Shown piece by piece: positions 52,951 to 64,000 of a stretch of 64,000 bases of DNA. The notes beneath the pieces were generated by a model. The model was not told where the DNA came from. It made no database searches and worked only from the letters and a program-made list of their open reading frames with translations. Source of the DNA: Sipunculus nudus (taxonomy: Eukaryota; Annelida; Sipuncula; Golfingiida; Sipunculidae); the NCBI GenBank assembly GCA_026874595.1, contig CM049314.1, positions 11,402,729-11,466,728 of the forward strand, in the 5' to 3' direction. Numbering within the stretch: position 1 is the stretch's first letter; each line of letters starts with the position of its first letter. The translations under genes and the position numbers were made by a program.

Positions 52951-54050
52951 TACAGTCAAGCCCACTTTGTGTCATATCGGTTAATAGAAAATCCAGTTTA
53001 TTGTCACATAAATCTGAAATCCCAAACCATTTCCTATATAAACAATGGTTAATCTGACCGTTTAATGTCAAGGAATACTGTCATAATCCCGTTCATTGTC
53101 ATGCTTGGAACCCTTGGCAGTGATTCCAGATCGCAGTTAGTATCACATCAGACGCCGACACGGCGATCAACAAGGCCTAGAGCCTCTAATCGGTCAGGCG
53201 TATCCAAAGATCATGTCACCCACCTATGTGCGGCAGGCAAGTGCAGAGATGGATGCAGGTCATTCCCTGTCACTTAGCTAATTAACGTATTAAGATACAA
53301 CCATAATCCAGTTCAATGCATTTCTTCGTTCTTTTACAAGGGCGATGCTTGTGCGCCCATGTCATACATAAGGAACTCCTGGCCTTTGCAAGGCCGTGGT
53401 TTACACCTTGATGACGTTTCGCCATGATGATATGAAGCATAAGCTCTAAACGTTGCTTACTACTGGAAATCACTTTTAAGGGTAGAGCTGGAGGTTTTGT
53501 GAGCACTGGAGGAGATGCCTGGTCCAAAACCTCAATCGCGGCAAAACTTCAGAAAGTTAACAATGATATGACGAAGACTGCTCCCTCAACAAACCTATCA
53601 TAAAGATGTTCATGGAAGTTTGAGTCATTACTAAGATATCTGAAAAATAAGGCGCAATGGTCGGTGAAATTTAGTAAAATAGTTTGCATACGCGTAATGT
53701 TTATACTGTGCTGCATACTTCCAGACATTTGACCTCATAACCTAGACTCTACGTCTCTGTTTGCAAGCCTGATGTTTGTCAGTTATTGCGGCATGCGAAA
53801 CAAAACTTACAGGAAATAAATTTTCAGGTGTGCATAAACGTAATTTGATATGCCATTGTGCAATAAAAATATTTATGAACGTTTCCTTTTCCTTTTTGTT
53901 GACGATTTATTAAATATCATTTAAGACATAACACTTCTTCTATGACTAAAAAGGACATCAATGTTGAAGCCCACATAATGTCACATCCCAGTTATTATCC
54001 TAATTTATGCATGCACCACCTATATGACAATAAGCGGGCATGACTGTGTA
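52951..54050. mobile_element. pogo/Tigger-like element, ~1.1 kb, no intact transposase
   Basis: The left terminus has CAGTCAAGCCCACTT at 52953; the right terminus reversed has CAGTCATGCCCGCTTA, each just inside TA. Both continue to GTCATAT. The interior, 53050-53600, keeps more CpGs than the surrounding DNA, suggesting a later insertion. No DDE transposase could be recognised in any frame, so it is likely non-autonomous or decayed. Confidence 0.55.
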
Positions 54051-57000
54051 TTGACAGCTAACAAATAAAAATACAACGCTAACCTAAACTACAATCTGAA
54101 CTATTCATAAAGCTCTAGCTACTTTTATATTTCTTAAGTTGGCCTTTTCAGACTTCACATGTTTTGTTGTATGATCAACTGGATAAGGAATATATAATCC
54201 ATGCTTCCATGACAAGTTGGCTTATGTCAGTGATGATACACAAAATATGATGAATGGTCCTTGTTACTTTTGAAATCAATGCCCGCTTTATATATTGTTA
54301 CTACTGAAATATTGAGTTTTTGCAATTTTGTGATCTCATTGGGCATTAAATTGTCCAAATAATATCCATTATTTTACCACTCACTGCTTCAAAACTAAGT
54401 GAAGCAATTTCTAGGTCCAGTTATACTAGCATATTCTGAACTACATGTTCCACAACAGGTAAAGCTAGTAGTCAAATACTATAATTTGCAAGGAAAAATG
54501 TGGTTACAGGAATTCACATTCACATATGTAACAACATGCTGGAGGAAAGAAGGTTCAGAAATGAATAAATCTTCTTTCATCATGTCATTAATTTCGCTTT
54601 TCTCATAACTGATGCATTTATAATGTGCTATGAGGTTTTTTAAGAGTGATCCAAACAACTTACATAACATGTGATGCTGAATTAATTATACAATGAACTA
54701 CACCAAGAAGCTTTATTAGAATTCTATCATATACTCTTAATGACATAAGACCCTTTGTTCTTTAATTTTTTTTTCATTTTGACAGTGGAGATTAAGAAAT
54801 GTCTGCACTAGTTGTCATTGTGTCCTTGTGTCTGTGTAGATTTTGCCATTTGACCTGGCCTTCAGCTAGCAGCCATCCTGGAACATATCTGAACTCTCAG
54901 CTGTATATACTCCTAGAAAATCAGAGAAAAACCAGAAAGGACACTACTCAGCCAATGCAAGAAATATTTATGTTCAGTAAACCTGATTATTTTTTAAAGA
55001 TAGGTCAATGATCTGTATATGGCATTCTTTATTGAATGAGGATAAAAGTTTAACCATACCATACAAATTACAACTAATTTTAAATGCTTTCTGGGCAAAG
55101 AATAATCCAAAAGCAATAACCTGTCATTGAGACACACAAAATCTCAAGATTTTACATTTGGTCTTTTTTTTAGGCACCAACAATATTTAAGACAAAGGCC
55201 TAAACCAAGGATTGAAAACAGTTTGATCAAATACACTGCCTGAACTGTTTAGAAATGAATTTGTGTGTGAAAGGGGTAGCACAGATACTGCATACCCTCC
55301 TACATGTATTCCCAAACCCTGTACCATTCCTGGCTAAACAAACAGCATACCTAATGTACACAGCTGTCAGGAACATGATCACTCTCTGACCATTATTATT
55401 TCATCTGTACATAGGGAAGGAGAATTATTTGTATTAAACACCATATGATCTACGAGCTTATGGAATCAGTCAGAAGGCAATATGAACGTTGTAAGTTGAT
55501 TAATTTTACTAAATTGGAAACTGACACTGTGAACATTATCCGCCCTCTGTCTGTATCATTTCCTCTGAAAAGGATTCATTTTCAAGTTAATTGGGATAAT
55601 CAAATCCGAAACTGTTTGTATATTTAAATTTCGGTAATCAGAGCTAATTCATGCAGACAACCTGCAGCAACCATTGTACATTAAGTACATACAGCTGATG
55701 CAGGCAGCTGGCAGCAATAAGTACCCAGCACATTAGCTGTGCAATGGATTTGTATGCTTCCTGGTTATTGGATAACTAACGGCAGAGGTATTGCACACAG
55801 ACACCTGAATAGCACCTGGGTTACACCTGCTAATAACACTATACTCTCTCTACAGGATATTAAATGAGTCCATCAGAGGACTAAGACAATATCTCTGTCA
55901 AGATGAAGGTCAGGTCAACACCATGGATGACAGGCGGTCATCAAATCCGCTTCCGCAATAATGAAGATTGTGTGACCTTGGCACACAGACAAGGTCAACA
56001 ATGTAATCAACCCAAAACCAGCCAGTGAATCAATTTGCTTCATTTCCTCTGGAAAATAGACTGGTGTCTGCTCCTTGAGAGACAATCATCCTCTCTGAGA
56101 CTGAAGGTCATCTGTATCATTTATGTAACAGGGATCAGTCTTTACTGATCAGAAAACAATTTCAATGTTTAGTTTAATTTTTTACAGTTACTGAGCAGCT
56201 AAATCTTTGCAAATATATAATTTTATTAAATATATGATACGGGGGATGTCTTTCTTTGTAAATTCAATACATGTTAACGGGCATTTCAGAGCTTAAATCT
56301 CTACCACGGCTGATCATGTCTCCCGTCATTTTAAAATATCAGCACCTGAAGTGTGTAAGCAGATGATGAGAAATACAGTTAATCCTCCATATTGCAGACA
56401 CAAATGGTACCTGGATTTAGTCCATACCAGAGATATGTTCATAATAGAGAGGCTACAGTCTAATCTTTTAGGTTTTATTTAATGGACATTTTAGCAGGTG
56501 AATCCCTGGTTTAAGGTCTCATTTGACTTCATAAACAATAAAGTAAATGCTAGGATGATGTATCTGATTAAGATCACAAACATGAGATCTTCCCAGAAAT
56601 TGCATGTAGCCCATGTTTCAGTTTATTGTGCCATTCAACAACTTTCCTGTAAAGTTTATGTGGTTTCTTGCTTTATTCCTCTATTAATGAACTGCAGGAT
56701 ATTCCTGGTATGAAAATATTAAAATGTTTGAGCTTATAATTTGTATAATTTGTATAACGTGGTACATGAGAGACTGTTGACACACAGAAGAAAAACATGT
56801 AAGAGAAGGTGGTTGGATGCATTAGTGCGAAAGTTGAAAGGTCACTAGTTACAAAACACCCTTTTCAAAACTCTGGTTCATTTGACGTGACTCCAGACAT
56901 CCTTGTTAATAGGAGTTTTTTATTATTTTGGCTGGCCCCCACATGATATACACAAATGGATATAAAAAAATGAACAGCCTGTGTGTGATGTTATTGATGT

Positions 57001-58070
57001 TTACTGGCCTATTTTCATGAAAGGTGCAACAGATTATCTTTATTTAATATACCAGTATGTCAAATATCAGAATAGGCACCTTTAATGGTATCTTCTCTGC
57101 TCTGTAATGTTCTAACCTTTCACAAAGTGGAAATCAGTGCAGTAGTTTTTGCATAATCCTTAGACTTATAAGCATGGATGAAAACATAACCTCCACAGCA
57201 GCAGTAAATTGATCAGAATCAACACCAAAAGCTGCATTTCTCCTGGACCCTGAAAGTTCTGAGATCCCTTAAGCATACAGCAAGTAAGCTAATCCAGGGA
57301 AGTTTTGAAATAAACCTGACAGTCAGGATTTGTTTTGTTTACTACTGCTCTGGTCTCGACACATTTTTCCGACTCAGCTGAATGTCAGTATCATTGATTT
57401 AATTCTGTAGGCCCTGGCATATTCCTGCGGCTCTGCATGTTATTGCCATTTTACCGAAGTTCCTACTTGCCATGAGATTTTTATGTTTGTTACATGGCTT
57501 CAGCTTTTTCATTGTCAGATTGTGAGGCTTATTACAAATATCTGCTGGTGATAAGAGATAGCTCATCTAATTTTATGTGACACCTCCTTTTGGTGTTTCT
57601 CGTGTGAACTTGAACTGCGGAAACCATGTGCCACACAACAAGAGACCACATCCTCACACAAACAGGCACTAATGGTCCCCGTTATTATCAACTAATTAGA
57701 GCTTGTCTTGAAAAAAAAAAATAATTAAACGCTGACCAGAGACTCTGATATTTCCACAAATTTTGAACCTGATATAAGCCTGTTATGTCACTTGACAATT
57801 TTCTATCACAATAAATTACACTTGTGCAATTATAATAATACATCAATTTTGAAATAAGTTGTCTTCAGGACTGAAGTGATAAAAAATATGTGAAACCAAT
57901 AAAAAGTTATTGAAAATAAGAACAGGTAAATACTTCTATGTTCAAGCAGACCAGTTTCTTAGCAATAACGTATCAATGAAACATATTCATGTATTGAATT
58001 CATTGCCTAGTTCAGTTATTTTAAAACTTTACAGAAAGAGACTGTGAATTAACATTAGAATTATTAAATT

Positions 58071-60682
58071 AAACAAGGGACCTATGGGTCACGACGCTCA
58101 GCTGTTATATATGATCAAAAAATATGATTTAGAAATGAGGCACATGCTGGTTTTGTGTGGTAATAAATATAAGCTGTATTATGAGTTGTTGTTTAGCTTA
58201 TGTATGATTTTGATAGTACCTTTGGAGACAGGGAAGAGGATTGATTTCATTTATTTTATAAACAAGTGGAGTACTACTGTCACACAAATTTTGACATGGC
58301 CATATAACTTATAAGCAGAACATATAATATAAGAGTTTAACTATTTATTAAAAAAATTACAAAAATTGTCCCAAATATAATTTTTATTAAAAATAATAAG
58401 AGAATCTTTTGATTTTTTAAAATGAAATATAACTGATATGATTATTAAAATATATTAAAGAATATATTCATGAATGCATTCATGAATACATTTTGAAAGT
58501 ATTTGCATGAGTATTCATATACTTTCATTTTTACCTGAATTCCCATTCTTTATGCAAGAAATTTTATAATGGAGTACATAATCATATTCGTATTTAAATA
58601 CAATTACAAAGTATTTGCACCATGTCTGGTATTTATTCAGTTTTCACCAAACCATGATGTTGAGAATCCAGAATATTCAAAATTCACACATTTAAATAAT
58701 GATCATAAGTACCTGGTTTTATGGCTTTTATTTATATTAAAAAATAACTGTAAAAAATTCATTTTGGACTAATTTCACATCAATGTACACACTAGACACA
58801 GTAGGAATCTAGATTAATATTATCAACTGCATCTCTGTCTATCATTAATTTCCTTCATTGAATCCCTAATGATTAGTAATGAATAATATGATTTACTTCT
58901 TTATCATTAAAAATGAACTGAAAAATGCTATAGGTGACTGCATGGTGTTATTTGGAATATGTGACATTCTACCCATCGATACAAGATTCTTATATCATCA
59001 GTTACTGCAAGTTATTTTCCTGTTATTATAAACTAACAAATTCCTTTTCTATTTCTCTTTAATTTGTTATAAAAAACCAATAAAAATTTATTAATTTATT
59101 GTTTATTGTTATGTTGTTGGTTAAAACTACTAGATGAGTTGGGTTGGACACCTGGATCAACTGTGGCTGGCCATAAGCTGCCTGGATTCTCGCCTCAAGC
59201 GTGCATAATTTGATGAAAGGTCAACAAGGTCAACATACAGGTGACTCAAGAGGGGCTGGAGAGAGCCAAAGTCTACCAGGGTCTCATAAAAAACATTAAT
59301 AAAAGCTTCAATATTTGGCCAATTTCTTTCAGCTTTCTAAACTACAAAGATGAAATCCTTATGTGTGCATGATATGAAAATTATATCAACAGTGCTCACA
59401 GGAAACAAACGTGCCATGGTCACAGTTTGGCAAAATTTAAGGTACTAATTTTATATTTATACTAATAACTTATAAAATTTGAAAAATTCAGAACTAATTT
59501 TGGGTATTCAATTGAATTTTGAATAAATAATGTTACATCCCTGACAAAAAAATCTCTAGCTTCAGCAATGCCCTTGTTAAGGGAGTAAATATATTTCTTG
59601 ATTTTTTACAAAGTGCATTATGTTTGGGCCCATAACTTAAAAAAAATACACAATACTGACATCATTTCTGGCATGTGCATAGCGAATGTATAGAAAAATA
59701 TGTATATTATATATGATCAAAGTCAGATCATGGGTTTTGATATTAGGCAGTCTTAAAGGGTAACAATGGGCTTTTAATGGAAAAATGAAGTTTTTCATTG
59801 ATATCTCGAAGGAATTAAGTCCTAGTGACCAAATTCTTGGCATGGTAGGGGATTTTGGAGAAATCTAACTATATGCCAAATTTAAGGAACTTAGAGCTGA
59901 AGCTCGGGAGCTGAGCTCTAGCAAACTGCATAACACTAGCAATATGTGACATGGTGCTTGAAAACTTGAATAAAATCTACAGTTTTTGATCAACTGGTTT
60001 CAAATTTTTAATGTTAACAGTTGAAATGGTAACAAAAACATGCTGTGAAAATTAAATTCACAGCAGTTACAGCAAAAAAAAGTGCCATGGTCAAAGTTGG
60101 GCAAAATTTAAGGTACCAATTTTTTATTTTTGCTAATATTTTAAAAAATTTAAAAGATTTTGATCTAATTTTGGGTATACAATTTAATTTTGATTAATAA
60201 AAGAAATATTACTGGAAAAAAAGTGCTTAGCTTTAACAAGTTTTGTGTTAAGTGATAAAATTTCTTTCCTGATTATTTACAAAATGCATTATGTTTGGGC
60301 CCATAACTTTTTTAAATTATATAATACAGACCTAATTTCTGGCATGTACATAGGAATTATATAGAGGATTATTTATAGGAAATATGATGAAAAACAGATG
60401 AGTGGTTTTGATATTAGGCAGTCCTGAAGTGTGAAAATAGGTTTTTAATAAAAAATTGAGGTTTTTCCTTAATTTCTCAAAGGAATGAAGTCACAAAGAC
60501 CCAGTTTTTGGCTTGGTAGGAGATCTTGGGGACATCTAACATTATGTTGAATTTTGGATTCCTAGGTCTTATGGTTTCAAAACGTGCCACATCTACGGAC
60601 GGACGGACGGACGGACAGACGGACGGACGACGGACAATGGACCACGACTATAGCTCAGATGACTTATAGTCAGCTGAGCTAA
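58071..60682 (+). mobile_element. Helentron-like element(s), ~2.6 kb, with a duplicated internal segment
   Basis: The head AAACAAGGGACCTATGGGTC is at 58071. The tail, a (GGAC)n microsatellite at about 60596-60632 and the hairpin TAGCTCAGATGACTTATAG TCAGCTGAGCTA, is at 60651-60682. Inside, a segment beginning GTGCCATGGTCA and running through GCAAAATTTAAGGTAC occurs near 59412 and again near 60081. It is related to one near 41172 in the other copy. Whether this is one long element or nested copies cannot be decided by eye. Confidence 0.5.
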
Positions 60683-61969
60683 TAACTGCTAGCACTTTCC
60701 CATTTTGGTCCCAAATCTGATCATATTCTAAATTTAAAATAAAAAAACATATACATTTCCTTGGATGAATTTGTGGAAATTCATGAATAATAAATAAAAC
60801 AAGCATAAAATACAGTGCACAGGAAATCCTCTCTGGTGCTGATTCAGTATAGTATAAAGTATGTGCACTTAATATTACACGTGAGTATGGTCAGTCCTTT
60901 AAGTGACTGATGTTGTATCTTTTTTTCCATTCTTTCCTGTCTGGGAGTTGACTGTCCCCTACCTGATAGATAATGAACACACTGCCGATCAGTCCAGAAT
61001 ATTCTGATAACGCAGGGAACTGCAACCTAAAGCCGCTATATTAATTAACACCTGTTCCCTAAGGTGTGCCAGTTATTTGATAAATCTATCATCACCCGCC
61101 AGTTCCAGCATGACCCCAGGTACTCACTCCTTCCTCAAGTTGCAGATGTTCATGCTGCCATGGTTGCCATGGTAACCTAAAGTGCTGCTGAATCCTGCAC
61201 TGAAGTAAAATAAATGCAACTTGCCACAGCAATTACACAAAAAAAAAGCCAGAACAGATGAACTGCATGCAGAATCGTGGATCATGTTTACCATTTCTGT
61301 TCATGTCCTTAAATAAATATTTACTGTAAATATTACCTACTCGTAATGTCTGCACGTCTCCTGTTATAACTGTCTTTCTTGAATATTATATTATTTATTT
61401 TATGAGAAGCAGCATCTGGATATTTTAAATTTCAGCGAAAGAAAAATTATAACTGCTGTATCGATCTGTATGCCACACACAAAGGAAAAACAATATGAGA
61501 TATGACTAAATCAATAGGGTACTGGACTCATCTACAGATGGCATGGGAATGAAAAATAATTAAAACGAACAACTTATCAAATGAAACCTAATCAAATTAT
61601 GTTGGACAAGTTCCTTACACAATAATATTGTAGTATAAAATTGTTTTTTGTTCTCCACATTTTCAGCAAACCTGATATTATCCATCACATTTTATTCTCA
61701 AGCCTTCCTGAGGATACAGAGTAAAAACCCTCTATAGGCCATGGTGCTGTCCAGATACTTGAATGGTTCTAAATCCAATTCAGGTTGAAAAGAACCATGA
61801 ATATTGGACTCACGTCAATTGCACACTGTTCAATAGGTGGCGCATTACTATAACCTGGTTAAGACTACAAAATTATTATTATTATTTAATATGCCCATTT
61901 TCTGAACTGATCCAAGTACTTAACAGTTTAATAATCATGAAACTCAAAATAGTCATGCATGTCCAACCA

Positions 61970-62140
61970 AGCCACTCTAGGTCCACTCAGGAAATTTAAC
62001 AGTGAATCGATCTGGGTGCAATTGAGATTCCGCCAATTTTGGATATAAAGGGGTAGGACACCAGTGGGATTTATACTTGGAATGGTACCTTCTGTTCTGA
62101 AGTCCAAGGCCTTAACCACCCTCCAACCAATCCTACCTAG
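61970..62140 (-). mobile_element. degraded tRNA-like SINE
   Basis: Reading the minus strand from 62140, GGTGGTTAAGGCCTTGGAC resembles an A-box region, and AAGTATAAATCCC about 40 bases later resembles a decayed B box. Codons across it give MVKALDF, common in translations of tRNA heads. No clear tail or target duplication was seen, so the limits are approximate. Confidence 0.35.
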
Positions 62141-64000
62141 ACTTGTGTTAATTTTATGTCGCCTTCATACTGAAAATTATTATTCTCCAGCATTTTATTT
62201 TCTAAACTTTTTTTAGCAATTTATTATATGCTGAGTTTATTTTGGCCATTCTAGTATCACGTTAGATTTCTTGCATGTATTTTATCTGATGAATTATATT
62301 TACTTTGTTTTATCTGCACACACTGTTTCAGTCAGGCCCATTCTCAGTCTATGCCATATTTGCATTTACCAGTAACACATTTTGAATAATTCTGGAGCAA
62401 TGACCTAGCCTGTCCATGCAGACTGTTCTGGAGGCAGCACAGACACTATGGTACAGCAAATGTATCCAGCACAGGCTGGGACAGTCAGGACTCTCACTTC
62501 TGACAAGGACCCAGTCTCATCTGCCAATAAAACAACACATATTGTGTCCTCCCCCAGCGTGTAAACAGCCCCTTCCCATGGCTCCTCACACTGAGTTGCC
62601 TGCTGGAATTATTAGCCCTATTAAAGCCTATTGTAGCAGCAGTATTGTTTGCATGTGGCCAGCGCTTATGTTGCCCCTGTCAGTGTCGGCCTAAATCAAT
62701 CATTAAATGTGTTAATAGTGTGTTTCCTATTCCCAGGAAGTCTGCCACTTGCTATTTTAGCATGTAATGGGATATCAGCTGACTCCACTGTGAACCTGAC
62801 CCAGGTTTTATTTACACTGGTCGCTTGACTGATGGGACAGCATCTATGATGGACTACACCTTGAATGTATCATACTGTTACCTGGATCACTGACATGTTG
62901 ATACTCGCTGACACAGGAAGCTCCTCAGCTACCTGCCAGACTTAAACGTTAGCTTGGTGGTATAACATTGCTAATTCCAGGTTTGTCAATATTTGTATTA
63001 TGCTTTGAGGCCTTTTATCTTTTATACAGGTCCCAGGGGCTGCCCTTTCAGACTGTTATTTCAGACAGCTCTGTAAATCTTCTCCTAACAATTAAGTCAG
63101 AATTTCTGCATGTTTACTTCACTTACCTCTCTCTTGCTGGTATCATATGTTAAGCTCTCTCATGTTACAGATAAAACAGATAAAAAAGATATCAAATAGC
63201 TTCTTGCTTAACTAAGGACAAAAAAACGTGTACTTTTGTAAATACGGGTAAATCTCTTAGATCTGTGCATACCTGGACACTAAATAGTTTTTTTTAAACA
63301 AAGGTCCATGTCAAACATACAGCACTGTCTGTTGTTAGAAATCTGAGGCTTCTGGATTTCAGATTTTGTACACATGGCTATGAGAGTATACCAGAGGTCA
63401 GTTCAGTTATAAATTTTTTAGCCTTTGTAACACATCCCTGTATAGGCTCCAACTGCCTGTTTGAGTCCAAATTATGTGCAGAACCTCACGTGCCATGCAA
63501 GTTTGTCTTGCAAAATTTCGTTATCATAGACAGCCCGTAAGCAGGTACAGAGGATTTTGGAAATGTCCAACAGATTATATGAATTCTCTGGGAACAATGA
63601 GGCACAGAGACAAGTGTAACATGCTTCACCCACAAGGAGTACAGAAGAAATTAGCAAGTGACACTTGCAATTTTTTAAGGTACCATTGGCAGAAAATTTG
63701 TGGGTAAATACAACGTTGCACGCAATAGGGTGAATATGCAACTTTCCTGCTGAGTATGGCTGTCCAACATCCTTCCTACATGCTAACGGGCTGTCCATGA
63801 CCTCAAAATTTTGCAAGATTGGCTTGCATGGCACTTAAGATTCTTCACAAAATTTCAATGCAAACAGGCCATAGGAGGGGACATACGATCCCTAAATTTG
63901 TGAGTCCAGTTGGGACCATGGCTTTAGAAGGGTCTTTACTTGGACAACATCAGAGGGATCTATACTTGGACAACATCACACGGATCTATGTGAAACCACC

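Larger units (their letters stand above)
39909..64000 (-). other. presumed upstream intron of the NALF-like gene
   Basis: No exon encoding the expected upstream Cys-rich helix (the segment before YKxWLC in relatives) was found in this 24 kb on the minus strand. The stretch is CpG-poor and holds the Helentron-like, pogo-like and MITE insertions and the minisatellite listed separately. That it is one intron is an inference from the phase-0 acceptor of exon A and the missing N terminus. Confidence 0.4.

Overview
The window looks like nuclear DNA from a marine invertebrate, most likely a bivalve mollusc and possibly a scallop-like one. The evidence is AT-rich sequence with many long (AT)n and (GA)n tracts, short exons bounded by GT..AG introns, a tRNA-derived SINE, and interspersed repeats with tandem-repeat cores, ACGG-type microsatellites and 3' hairpins that resemble the 'pearl'/Helentron-like elements described in bivalves. 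There are no bacterial-style operons. Most open frames here are chance or repeat-derived.

Two protein-coding genes can be assembled with confidence, both on the minus strand. (1) Positions 12262 down to 4402 hold a complete 11-exon gene for a 475-residue, 12-helix major facilitator superfamily transporter of the oxalate/formate/pyruvate-carrier (OFA-like) type. All ten splice junctions keep frame. A possible non-coding 5' exon with a strong donor lies near 17142. Immediately upstream of the first coding exon is a ~600 bp array of ~36 bp units. Each unit resembles the exon's own splice acceptor plus start-codon segment. (2) Positions 39908 and 30958 down to 30705 hold the last two coding exons of a NALF/FAM155/NLF-1-like gene, the auxiliary factor of the NALCN sodium-leak channel. 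They encode the cysteine-rich extracellular region and the hydrophobic C terminus. The N-terminal exons were not found and probably lie beyond 64 kb, so about 40-64 kb would be a giant intron. A probable signal-peptide-like first exon of a third minus-strand gene lies at 1883-1769, but its continuation could not be resolved.

Region by region: 1-3.5 kb, microsatellites, a 115 bp duplication and the orphan first exon; 4.4-12.3 kb, the transporter; 12.3-12.9 kb, the array; 13-28 kb, largely intergenic, with a SINE, two MITE-type elements, a CpG-rich possible promoter near 20.3 kb and homopolymer tracts; 28-40 kb, the 3' part of the NALF-like gene, with palindromic tandem repeats and a ~1.7 kb tandem-core element in its last intron; 40-64 kb, the presumed upstream intron, with Helentron-like elements, a pogo-like element, a minisatellite and two CpG-retaining candidate exons. 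By eye CpG dinucleotides become much rarer from about 28 kb onward, which would fit a methylated gene body.

I found no convincing new multi-gene system. The most unusual feature is the amplified acceptor-plus-start-codon array in front of the transporter.
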